Of a stretch of DNA of 21,735 nt, positions 15,340 to 21,707 are shown one piece after another (within the stretch, counting starts at the first letter, position 1; the number at the start of each line of letters is the position of its first letter). Under the pieces are notes generated by a model, which worked only from the letters and a program-made list of their open reading frames with translations, was not told where the DNA came from and made no database searches. Made by a program: the position numbers and the translations under genes. This DNA is from Bacteroidales bacterium UBA2800 (GTDB lineage Bacteria > Bacteroidota > Bacteroidia > Bacteroidales > Paludibacteraceae). Where the stretch lies: the NCBI GenBank assembly GCA_002351925.1, contig DEHM01000005.1:102841-124575 (forward strand), given 5' to 3'.

Positions 15340-15355
15340 TTATTGCGCAATTTTT

Positions 15356-15388
15356 TCTTGCACATATCAAAAAAAAGCAGTACTTTTG
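15356..15388 (+). promoter_or_regulatory. Promoter of the Big_5 lipoprotein-pnuC operon
   Basis: -33 region TCTTG (15356-15360), 20-base spacer, then -7 box TACTTTTG (15381-15388), which fits TAnnTTTG. The ATG of the lipoprotein gene follows 31 bases after the -7 box. The spacer holds ATATCAAAAA beginning 17 bases before the -7 box, as also seen at the araC-family promoter. Confidence 0.78.
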
Positions 15389-15418
15389 TGCCGTGAAAAA
15401 CGAAGTTAATCGTTCCTT

Positions 15419-17215
15419 ATGGATAAGAAAAAGAAAATCCGGATATGGTTACCTGGCTGGGCGATGGTGCTGTGGCTCCTTGTCTCGCTCTTCTCTGCGG
15501 GCTGTGCCAACCGCGGCATGGGGCCGCAAGGCGGGCCGGTGGATTCTATTCCGCCTGTGCCGCTGAAGGCGGAGCCGGAGAACGGTTCGGTCAATTTCAC
15601 CGGCAACCGTATCGAGGTGACGTTCGACGAGTATATCCAGCTCAACAACGTGGCGCAAAACATGCTCATGTCGCCGCCCCAGCAGACGCCGCCTGAGGTG
15701 AAAGCCCGCGGCAAGAAACTGCTGATTCACTTTGTCGACTCGCTGCGCGACAGCACCACCTATACCATCGATTTCGGCTCGGCCGTATGCGACTACAACG
15801 AGCGGGTGCCGCTCCGCGGTTACGCCTTTGCTTTTGCTACCGGGCCTACTATCGACACGCTCGAGACCTTTGGTCTCGTCGTCGATGCCGAGAACCTCGA
15901 TCCGGTCTACGGTGTCTATGCCGGTATCTACAGCAACCTCAGCGACACCGCTTTCGTCTCCGAGCCTTTCCTGCGCGTAGCGCGTACCGACTCGGCGGGT
16001 ATGTTCCGTATCGGTAACATGCGTGCGGGCCGTTATCGCCTCTATGCTGTGGACGATATCAGCCGCGACTATCGCCTGACGGTGGGCGAGGCGCTGGCGT
16101 TCGATCCGGAGCCCTTCACAGTAGATGGCGCGATAAGCAACAACACGATGAGCAACGATACGGCAAGCAACGACACGGCTGTCGAAGTGCCGCTCCACGT
16201 GCTCTATCTCTTCCGCGAGAAGCAGCAGCGCCTCTATCTGCAGCGCACCCTGCGCGAGCAGCAACACTGTGTGCGTGTGCTCTTCTCCTCGGCGCCGGAC
16301 AGCCTGCCTATTTTCCGCGTGCTCGATGACAGCGTCCGTTTCTTCCCGAGCTACTCCCAGCATGCCGACACTGTCTCGCTCTGGCTCACCGATAGTCTGT
16401 CTATCCTCCGCGACTCGCTTTTCTTCGAGATACGTTATCGCCGCACTGACTCGCTCTACCATCTCGAGTGGGCGACCGACACGCTGCGGGCTATCTGGCG
16501 TGCGCCGCGTAAGGCCGATAAGACGCCCTCACATGTTCTCAAGCCCAAGGCGCTCGAACTGAAGTGTAATGCCCGCCAGGGCTTCGAACTCAACGACACG
16601 TTGCTTGTCCTTTGCTCCACGCCGATGGCCCTTATCGAGGCCGATTCGCTCCACTTGTTGCAGGTGGTGGACTCGCTGCGCAAACCGCTGGAGTTCGCTA
16701 TCCAGAAGTCCGACTCCACGCCGATGAGTTTCCAAGTGGTTGCCCCCATGCAGCCCGGCCAGATATACGAGTTGCGCCTCGACAGCGGTGCGCTGACCGA
16801 CATCTACGGCGTGAGCAATGTCTACAGTTCCTATACGCTCCAGCTGCGTACGCCCGAGGACTATTCTACGCTCCGCGTGCGGCTCAACCCCGCCGTAGCG
16901 AACGCCCGCATCCAGGTGCTCAATAACAAAGACCAGGTCGTGCGCGAGCTGCCGGTTACCGACGAGGGTGCCTATTTCCAGTACCTCAAGGCCGACACCT
17001 ACTTCCTGCGTATGTATATCGACCTCAACGGCGACGGCGAGTGGACCACCGGCAGTTGGACCGAAGCGCGTCAGCCCGAGCCGATCTACTATTATCCTAA
17101 TAGTATCCAGACCAAGAGCAACTGGGATTTTGAGGAAGAGTGGGACTACCGGGCGGTACCGCAACTCGACGCTAAACCTAAGCAGCTTATCCATGCCGCA
17201 CCTAAGAAGAAATAA
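15419..17215 (+). CDS. Ig-like (Big_5) domain lipoprotein
   Basis: Envelope protein of 598 residues from a Bacteroidetes family annotated by its Ig-like Big_5 (PF13205) domain; role unknown. An N-terminal hydrophobic stretch ends in FSAGC. Cys29 is probably lipidated, although Ser at -3 is not the classic lipobox residue. The early GGPVDSIPPVP segment is typical. The Big_5 domain spans about 45-140, with EVTFDEYIQL and TTYTIDFGSAV. A carboxypeptidase-regulatory-like fold around 150-225 follows (SAGMFRIGNMRAGRYRLYAV). The C-terminal YIDLNGDGEWTTGSW block is also conserved in the family. A 15-bp tandem repeat codes for a serine/asparagine/threonine linker at 240-254. The first gene after the promoter at 15356-15388, it overlaps pnuC by 23 bases. 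Confidence 0.87.
   Translation: MDKKKKIRIWLPGWAMVLWLLVSLFSAGCANRGMGPQGGPVDSIPPVPLKAEPENGSVNFTGNRIEVTFDEYIQLNNVAQNMLMSPPQQTPPEVKARGKKLLIHFVDSLRDSTTYTIDFGSAVCDYNERVPLRGYAFAFATGPTIDTLETFGLVVDAENLDPVYGVYAGIYSNLSDTAFVSEPFLRVARTDSAGMFRIGNMRAGRYRLYAVDDISRDYRLTVGEALAFDPEPFTVDGAISNNTMSNDTASNDTAVEVPLHVLYLFREKQQRLYLQRTLREQQHCVRVLFSSAPDSLPIFRVLDDSVRFFPSYSQHADTVSLWLTDSLSILRDSLFFEIRYRRTDSLYHLEWATDTLRAIWRAPRKADKTPSHVLKPKALELKCNARQGFELNDTLLVLCSTPMALIEADSLHLLQVVDSLRKPLEFAIQKSDSTPMSFQVVAPMQPGQIYELRLDSGALTDIYGVSNVYSSYTLQLRTPEDYSTLRVRLNPAVANARIQVLNNKDQVVRELPVTDEGAYFQYLKADTYFLRMYIDLNGDGEWTTGSWTEARQPEPIYYYPNSIQTKSNWDFEEEWDYRAVPQLDAKPKQLIHAAPKKK
16136..16180 (+). repeat. Three 15-bp in-frame repeats inside the Big_5 lipoprotein gene
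   Basis: Three tandem 15-mers starting AGCAAC encode SNNTM, SNDTA, SNDTA (residues 240-254). They lie in a loop between the regulatory-like domain and the next predicted strand region. Unlike the heptamer arrays, this unit is a multiple of three and keeps a protein repeat. Confidence 0.8.
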
Positions 17216-17855
17216 GGTCTTCGACTATTCTTTTCTCTGTCTCGGACTACTTATCCAAGTAGTCACCTACGTGCTGTCCGGCAGCCTGCTTATCTCGCTT
17301 GTCAGCGGCTGTCTCGGCGTCTGCTCGGTGGTGCTCACGGCGCAGGGAAATATCCTGATGTACGTCTTCGGCTTCGGCCAGGTGCTCACCTATACCTATC
17401 TCTGCTGGACCCAGCGTTTCTATGCGGAGATAGCTATCAATGCCTACTATTTCCTCACGATGATCTACGGCGTCTACGCCTGGCGTCGTCATCTATCTTC
17501 GGGTAGCCGCACTATTGCGCCGCGGCGTCTCTCCGCCCGTCTGCTGGTCCTCATCGCCGCACTCACGCTGCTCTTCTCGTGGCTCGTGGGATGGGCGCTG
17601 GCCGCCTGGACCGACGACACCCAGCCTTATCTGGATGCCTATACCACAGTACCTGCACTCGTGGCGCAGGTACTGATGATTCTCGTCTATCGCGAGCATT
17701 GGTTCCTCTGGCTGGCCGTCGATATTGTCAGCATCGTCCTCTGGCTCCGTGCCGGCGACTACTGCATGGCGGCTCAGTATGTTTTCTGGTGTGCCAACTG
17801 CCTCTACGGCCTCCGTTGTTGGAAATCCTTAACATCTAACAGCGAGGCGGTCTAA
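17193..17855 (+). CDS. pnuC: PnuC-like transporter (nicotinamide riboside or related vitamin)
   Basis: Inner-membrane protein of 220 residues with about seven hydrophobic helices, of the PnuC family (PF04973). PnuC carries nicotinamide riboside by facilitated diffusion, while relatives carry thiamine or riboflavin. Family features are GNILMYVFGFGQVLTYTYLC (52-71), the EIAINAYYFLTMIYGVYAW block (79-97) with Asn83 and Trp97, and the late W-rich HWFLWLAVDIVSIVLWL (169-185). The ATG at 17193 lies in the tail of the upstream gene; a longer frame is shadow sequence. No NadR-like kinase or thiamine pyrophosphokinase gene is adjacent and no riboswitch is visible, so the substrate is open. The last codons fall in an octamer array. 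Confidence 0.85.
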   Translation: MPHLRRNKVFDYSFLCLGLLIQVVTYVLSGSLLISLVSGCLGVCSVVLTAQGNILMYVFGFGQVLTYTYLCWTQRFYAEIAINAYYFLTMIYGVYAWRRHLSSGSRTIAPRRLSARLLVLIAALTLLFSWLVGWALAAWTDDTQPYLDAYTTVPALVAQVLMILVYREHWFLWLAVDIVSIVLWLRAGDYCMAAQYVFWCANCLYGLRCWKSLTSNSEAV

Positions 17856-17890
17856 CAGTGTAACGGTCTTACAGGCGAAGCCGGTCTTAC
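17835..17890. repeat. Octamer array between pnuC and the DUF4837 gene
   Basis: Consecutive 8-mers TCTAACAG, CGAGGCGG, TCTAACAG, TGTAACGG, TCTTACAG are followed by a 10-base unit and a partial TCTTAC. The array contains the last codons and stop of pnuC and the stop of the convergent DUF4837 gene, filling the 31-base gap. No hairpin terminator is evident here. Confidence 0.7.
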
Positions 17891-18903
17891 TTCTCGTTCG
17901 GCATTCGAAGCGAATAGAGTATCGCTTCGGTCTGCCGCATGGCATTCCGCTTCTTCTGGCCTGCGGCAAAGAGGAACGCTTCGGCGGTCACTACGCGGCC
18001 GTTCACCTGATCCAAACGCGTCAGACTGACGAACGGACCGCCCATGGCTTCGCCGTCCAGCAGTTTCCAGAGACCACGCGTCTCCAGGCCGTAGAAGCCG
18101 CCTACCGTGTCGCGTAGCGCACTCACCTGACGCGTCACCGGCGGGAAGTGTTTGTGCTCGGTGCCCATATGGCTGCCGGCTACCTGACCGCTCACCAGTT
18201 GGCCCAGCACCGCGTCGCGCATGGCGACGATAGCCTCGCCGCTGAACTGCTCTTGCGCCGTGTACGGATAGCTGTATACCACCACGTCACGCCGCATCGG
18301 ACCTTTGTTGTTGCAGCACCACACGAATGCTACCGGTACACTATTCACTATTAACTCTTCACTCTTCACTAACATGTAGTCCTCCGGTATCAGCAGGTCG
18401 TAGCCCTGCGATTGCAGCTTCGCGCGTGCCTCTTTGTTGGTGCTCGCGCGATAGAAACCCGCCTGCCGCGCCAGTTCCTCGCGTACGAACCACTCGCGTA
18501 TCTGCTCGCCGTTCTCGCGCCAGTAGTCCAGCAGCGCCTCGTCGCTCGGGGCCTGGATGCGGATCATCGCCTGCGGCTGCGACCATACGTCGCGGGACTT
18601 CAGCACCTTTACCAGCGTGTATTTATGCGGGTTCACGTCGGTCAGCAGGATGTTGCGTGTCGACTTCAGGAAGTCGTCAAACTGCGCGTTCGTCACGTGT
18701 GTCACCGTGAAGGTGGCCTCCATCTGCGGCAGACCGTACTGGTCAGCACTCATCGTCTCCGTCAGCGCCGGTGCTACCACCGCATCGCTCACAATCAGAC
18801 ACTCGTAGATGCTACCCGTTGCCGAAGTCAGCAGTCGTTCGTTGCTCTTGCCGCAACCCATCAACAGCAGCGCTGTCAGCGCCAAAAAGATACTCTTTCT
18901 CAT
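17887..18903 (-). CDS. DUF4837 lipoprotein
   Basis: Lipoprotein of 338 residues of the Bacteroidetes family DUF4837; function unknown. I start it at ATG 18903 because this gives a proper signal peptide, MRKSIFLALTALLL followed by lipobox LMGC (Cys17); the frame can be extended 11 codons to 18936. Typical segments include TVTHVTNAQFDDFLKSTRNI (67-86), NPHKYTLVKVLKSRDVWSQP (91-110) and YDLLIPEDYM (168-177). VAFVWCCNNKGPMRRDVVVY and GLETRGLWKLLDGEAMGGPF follow. Between IPEDYM and FVW it carries LVKSEELIVNSV, encoded by a heptamer array and probably an insertion. It is divergent from the AraC-family gene, which may regulate it. Confidence 0.85.
   Translation of the reverse strand: MRKSIFLALTALLLMGCGKSNERLLTSATGSIYECLIVSDAVVAPALTETMSADQYGLPQMEATFTVTHVTNAQFDDFLKSTRNILLTDVNPHKYTLVKVLKSRDVWSQPQAMIRIQAPSDEALLDYWRENGEQIREWFVREELARQAGFYRASTNKEARAKLQSQGYDLLIPEDYMLVKSEELIVNSVPVAFVWCCNNKGPMRRDVVVYSYPYTAQEQFSGEAIVAMRDAVLGQLVSGQVAGSHMGTEHKHFPPVTRQVSALRDTVGGFYGLETRGLWKLLDGEAMGGPFVSLTRLDQVNGRVVTAEAFLFAAGQKKRNAMRQTEAILYSLRMPNEK
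18338..18372 (-). repeat. Heptamer micro-array inside the DUF4837 gene
   Basis: Five tandem heptamers, read on the + strand: ACACTAT, TCACTAT, TAACTCT, TCACTCT, TCACTAA. They encode residues 178-189 of the lipoprotein. Up to rotation they belong to the same sequence family as the array before metK (ACTCTTA on the + strand), so related short arrays occur both between and inside genes. Confidence 0.7.
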
Positions 18904-18927
18904 ATTGTTTTGTTCTATTTTTATCTG

Positions 18928-18959
18928 CAAAATCAAACATTAATTCTTTAAAATGCAAA
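18928..18959 (-). promoter_or_regulatory. Probable promoter of the DUF4837 gene
   Basis: On the - strand: TTTG (complement of 18956-18959), 20 bases, then TGATTTTG (complement of 18928-18935). Spacing is exact but the second base of the -7 box is G instead of A. It lies 25 bases before the chosen ATG. Direct repeats ATGCAAAA at 18953-18960 and 18965-18972 overlap its upstream edge and could be a regulator site. Confidence 0.45.
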
Positions 18960-18974
18960 AAAACATGCAAAATA

Positions 18975-19006
18975 TTTGTGTATATCAAAAATTTATACTA
19001 CTTTTG
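18975..19006 (+). promoter_or_regulatory. Promoter of the AraC-family regulator gene
   Basis: -33 box TTTG (18975-18978), 20-base spacer, -7 box TACTTTTG (18999-19006): an exact consensus match. The ATG is at 19054, giving a leader of about 40 bases. Within the spacer an imperfect inverted repeat, GTATA (18980-18984) and TATAC (18994-18998), could be an operator, possibly for self-regulation. Confidence 0.8.
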
Positions 19007-19053
19007 CACCCAAATTCAACATTATTACGACAAATTAACTATTTTAAGGTGCA

Positions 19054-19917
19054 ATGAAGTATTCTACTGACACACTTTTCTTTACCGATGAGCGGGACGG
19101 TGTGGTCGAGTGTCGTGCTACGCGTTCGGCTAATTCGATTACTCTCCTCTTGTGCAAAAACGGTTCGCTCGATGTGGAGCTCAACCGCCGTCGCGTGCAT
19201 ATCGGTCCGCGTGACCTCTATATGCGTATCCCCTCGTTCCGTATCGAGCTGGGCAACTTGAGCTATACCGACGATTTCGAGTTCTACCTGCTGGCTATCC
19301 ACGAGTCGGTCTTCGAGGAGTTGATGTTCGAGCACATGCGTATGGAGCCGCGTTGGTGGCAGAAACTGCAGTACTTGCGCGAGAGCCCTGTCTTTGCGTT
19401 GAGCGACTGGTCTTATAGTATCTGTATGTTGTACGTCCAGATGCTCGATAAGCAGCTCGCTGTGCCGCAGACCGACATGCGTCGCCAGATCCTGCGTGGA
19501 ATCGCGCGTGTCGCTACCATGGATATCTTCTACTATATGGACCGTGTGCTGGAGACAGTGCCCGATTTCGATGAGCGTCGCGACTCGGTCAACCAGAGCG
19601 ACTATACCTTCCATCGTTTCGTGCGCATGCTCCAGACCAATCCTCACCATCGTGAGGTGCAGTGGTTCGCCGAGCAACTCTCTATCACGCCCAAGTATCT
19701 CTCTGAGATATGCAAGCAGCGTAGCGGCAAGTCTGCCAGCGAGTGGATTGCCGATGTCACGGTCAGCGAACTCAAACAGCGCCTGCGCAGCACGACGCAC
19801 TCTATCCACGAGGTGGCTCAGGAGATGGAGTTCCCCAACACCAGTTTCTTCTGCCAGTATACCAAGAAACATACCGGCTTGACGCCCCACCAGTTGCGTA
19901 AATCGCTACGCAACTGA
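19054..19917 (+). CDS. AraC-family transcriptional regulator
   Basis: DNA-binding regulator of 287 residues. The C-terminal AraC domain has two helix-turn-helix units, about 202-221 (VQWFAEQLSITPKYLSEICK) and 250-270 (SIHEVAQEMEFPNTSFFCQY), followed by the classic end KKHTGLTPHQLRKS. The N-terminal part (about 8-110) looks like the cupin-type sensing domain of this family: ITLLLCKNGSLDVELNRRR and then GPRDLYMRIPSF. A helical linker joins the two. The ligand is unknown. It is alone on its transcript and divergent from the DUF4837 gene across a 150-base region holding both promoters, so that gene and itself are the likeliest targets. Convergent glyA ends 21 bases beyond its stop. Confidence 0.92.
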   Translation: MKYSTDTLFFTDERDGVVECRATRSANSITLLLCKNGSLDVELNRRRVHIGPRDLYMRIPSFRIELGNLSYTDDFEFYLLAIHESVFEELMFEHMRMEPRWWQKLQYLRESPVFALSDWSYSICMLYVQMLDKQLAVPQTDMRRQILRGIARVATMDIFYYMDRVLETVPDFDERRDSVNQSDYTFHRFVRMLQTNPHHREVQWFAEQLSITPKYLSEICKQRSGKSASEWIADVTVSELKQRLRSTTHSIHEVAQEMEFPNTSFFCQYTKKHTGLTPHQLRKSLRN

Positions 19918-19938
19918 TGCGGCGCGCCGTATAGCCTC

Positions 19939-21243
19939 TTAGTACGCAAACAGCGGATGTTTCACCATCTCGCGGTTCACTTCGTCGTGTACTGCAGTTA
20001 TGACAGTCTGGACTCTGTGCTCTGTCAGCGCAGCGGTCTGTACTTCTGTTAACACGCGGTCGATCAATTCTACTATCCAGCCCATCTGGTCTTCTTTCAG
20101 TCCGCGGGTCGTGATGGCCGGTGTGCCGAACCTGAGACCCGAGGTCTGGAACGCACTGCGGCTGTCGAACGGCACCATGTTCTTGTTGGTCGTGATGTCG
20201 GCGCTCACCAGTGCCTGCTCCGCTACCTTACCGGTCAACTCCGGGAACTTGGTGCGCAGGTCGATCAGCATCGAGTGGTTGTCCGTGCCGCCGCTTATCA
20301 CTTTGTAGCCCTTGTCCATGAAAGCTTGCGCCATCACCGCTGCGTTTTTCTTCACCTGACGCTGATAGGCCTTGAAGTCGTCGGTCAGCGCCTCGCCGAA
20401 GGCCACGGCCTTGGCTGCTATCACGTGCTCCAGCGGACCGCCCTGCGTGCCCGGGAAGACGGCAGAGTCGAGTAGGGCACTCATCTTCTTTATCTCGCCC
20501 TTCGGCGTCGTCTTGCCCCACGGGTTGTCGAAGTCTTTACCCATCAATATGATACCGCCACGCGGACCGCGCAGCGTCTTGTGGGTCGTACTCGTCACGA
20601 TATGCGCGTGCTTCAGCGGGTTCTCCAGCAGTCCGGCAGCTATCAGTCCGGCCGGATGAGCCATGTCCACCATGAAGATAGCGCCTACCTCGTCTGCCAC
20701 GCGACGGATACGTGCGTAGTCCCACTCGCGGCTGTAGGCCGATGCACCGGCGATGATCAGCTTCGGCTTGTGCGTACGGGCTTTCAGCTCCAGGTCGTCG
20801 TAGTCCACGCGGCCCGTCTCTTCCTTCAGGTCGTAGCCTATCGCGTTGAACATCAGACCGCTGAAGTTGACGGCAGAGCCGTGGCTCAGGTGACCGCCGT
20901 GACTCAGGTTCAGACCCATAAACGTGTCGCCCGGCTTCAGACAGGCCATGAAGACGGCCATGTTCGCCTGCGCACCCGAGTGCGGCTGCACGTTCACATA
21001 TTCGGCGTTATACAGTTTCTTCAGACGCGTGCGGGCGATATCCTCGGCTATGTCCACCACCTCGCAACCGCCGTAATAACGGTGGCCCGGATAACCCTCC
21101 GCATACTTATTGGTAAGCACGCTGCCCATCGCCTCCATCACCTGGTCGCTCACGAAGTTCTCGCTGGCGATCAACTCAATACCCTTGGTCTGACGCTCCC
21201 GCTCCCGGCGGATCACGTCAAAAATCTCTGTGTCACGGTTCAT
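19939..21243 (-). CDS. glyA: Serine hydroxymethyltransferase
   Basis: Cytoplasmic PLP enzyme of 434 residues that converts serine and tetrahydrofolate to glycine and methylene-tetrahydrofolate, the main source of one-carbon units. Hallmarks are IELIASENFVSDQV (22-35), NKYAEGYPGHRYYGGC (45-60), QPHSGAQANMAVF, VDMAHPAG with Asp193 and His196, and TSTTHKTLRGPRGG with the PLP lysine Lys222. The length is normal. The ATG at 21243 follows its promoter by 28 bases. It is a single-gene transcript, and its promoter is nearly identical to that of hpf-metK. It converges on the AraC-family gene with only 21 bases between stops and no obvious stem-loop terminator. Confidence 0.97.
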   Translation of the reverse strand: MNRDTEIFDVIRRERERQTKGIELIASENFVSDQVMEAMGSVLTNKYAEGYPGHRYYGGCEVVDIAEDIARTRLKKLYNAEYVNVQPHSGAQANMAVFMACLKPGDTFMGLNLSHGGHLSHGSAVNFSGLMFNAIGYDLKEETGRVDYDDLELKARTHKPKLIIAGASAYSREWDYARIRRVADEVGAIFMVDMAHPAGLIAAGLLENPLKHAHIVTSTTHKTLRGPRGGIILMGKDFDNPWGKTTPKGEIKKMSALLDSAVFPGTQGGPLEHVIAAKAVAFGEALTDDFKAYQRQVKKNAAVMAQAFMDKGYKVISGGTDNHSMLIDLRTKFPELTGKVAEQALVSADITTNKNMVPFDSRSAFQTSGLRFGTPAITTRGLKEDQMGWIVELIDRVLTEVQTAALTEHRVQTVITAVHDEVNREMVKHPLFAY

Positions 21244-21271
21244 AGAATATCTTGGTTTTTAAAATTTGGTG

Positions 21272-21303
21272 CAAATTTACGACAAAAATTGCATATATGC
21301 AAA
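21272..21303 (-). promoter_or_regulatory. Promoter of glyA with embedded palindrome
   Basis: On the - strand: TTTG (complement of 21300-21303), 20 bases, then TAAATTTG (complement of 21272-21279), an exact Bacteroidota promoter. The palindrome TTGCATATATGCAA (21289-21302) covers the -33 box exactly as at hpf. Over 44 bases (21262-21305 against 15298-15341) the two regions differ at only four positions. Confidence 0.85.
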
Positions 21304-21326
21304 TTTTCCAGGCATTTTTTTGCAAG

Positions 21327-21342
21327 GCGGAGTACACTCCGC
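21327..21342. other. Perfect inverted repeat upstream of glyA
   Basis: GCGGAGT and ACTCCGC are perfect complements separated by the two bases AC, giving a 16-base near-palindrome. Neither strand has a T-run following it, so a simple terminator is unlikely. A protein binding site, or a structure in a transcript entering from the right, is possible. Confidence 0.55.
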
Positions 21343-21400
21343 AATTATCGGCGGTCTATGAGCCATGCGGATAGCGTATGCAGCCCTTCGTCCATTAGCC

Positions 21401-21429
21401 CCGAATCATATTCGGAGATACTTTTTTTT
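21401..21429 (+). terminator. Possible rho-independent terminator or attenuator
   Basis: A 6-bp stem CCGAAT/ATTCGG (21401-21406 and 21410-21415) with loop CAT is followed, after six bases, by a run of eight T on the + strand (21422-21429). The stem is short and weak and no + strand gene ends here. It could end a small unannotated transcript, or be chance. Confidence 0.3.
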
Positions 21430-21435
21430 AAAATA

Positions 21436-21443
21436 TATATTTG
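21436..21443 (+). promoter_or_regulatory. Possible -7 promoter element reading rightward
   Basis: TATATTTG fits the -7 consensus TAnnTTTG. The expected -33 position holds TTCGG rather than TTTG, so it is a weak candidate. If active it would transcribe the repeat region and a gene beyond the window edge. Confidence 0.3.
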
Positions 21444-21450
21444 CATTGAG

Positions 21451-21495
21451 AAAAGTGAGAAAAGTGAGATTTCTCATAATTCTCACAATTCTCAT
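21451..21495. repeat. Nonamer array A
   Basis: Five 9-mers: AAAAGTGAG twice, then ATTTCTCAT, AATTCTCAC, AATTCTCAT. The first pair and the last three are roughly inverted relative to each other (GTGAG against CTCAC), so the array could fold into an imperfect hairpin. It sits in the 492-base stretch right of glyA (21244-21735), where I find no convincing gene. Confidence 0.7.
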
Positions 21496-21513
21496 GTAAA
21501 TTTTTGCATGGCG

Positions 21514-21612
21514 ATATTGACGATATTGATGATATTGGCAATATCGCCACTTTCGCCACTTCCGCCACTTCCGCCACTTTCGCCACTTCCGCCACTTTCG
21601 CCACTTTCGCCA
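21514..21612. repeat. Nonamer array B
   Basis: Eleven consecutive 9-mers: ATATTGACG, ATATTGATG, ATATTGGCA and ATATCGCCA, then seven of the form CTTYCGCCA. The units drift stepwise from the ATATTG type to the CTTTCGCCA type. Because 9 is a multiple of 3, both strands read through as low-complexity peptides (SPLPPLSP on +, VAKVAEVAK on -). I regard these as by-products, not genes. Confidence 0.85.
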
Positions 21613-21623
21613 ATGCTTATTTT

Positions 21624-21707
21624 AGCCTGTATCTTTTTTGTGCCATCTCTACTCTCAGCTTGTATCTTTTTTGAGTAACTCTGTGTCTGGCCTGTATCTT
21701 TTTTTTG
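21624..21707. repeat. Three copies of a T-rich motif with a 32-33 base period
   Basis: GCYTGTATCTTTTTTG occurs with its G at 21625, 21658 and 21690; the third copy has two extra T. Only the 16-base core is conserved, and the sequence between copies differs. It lies just right of nonamer array B and next to the window edge, so the array may continue. Confidence 0.7.

Noticed and set aside
16968..17192. N-terminal extension of the pnuC frame
   Set aside because: Serine/threonine-rich shadow of the Big_5 lipoprotein gene. PnuC proteins begin shortly before the first helix, matching ATG 17193.
17216..17300. Thiamine or NAD-linked riboswitch controlling pnuC
   Set aside because: pnuC starts inside the upstream gene, so there is no leader region for an aptamer.
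19918..19938. Terminator between the AraC-family gene and glyA
   Set aside because: The short palindrome CGGCGCGCCG (19920-19929) has no loop and no T-run, so it does not look like an intrinsic terminator.
21514..21612. CRISPR array
   Set aside because: The units are 9 bases long with no spacers and no cas genes nearby.
21428..21613. Open frames on both strands through the nonamer arrays, up to 61 residues on - and the end of a long + frame
   Set aside because: They only exist because 9 is a multiple of 3. The peptides are pure low complexity (VAK/VAE or SPLPP) with no family features, and the long + frame is otherwise the shadow of glyA.
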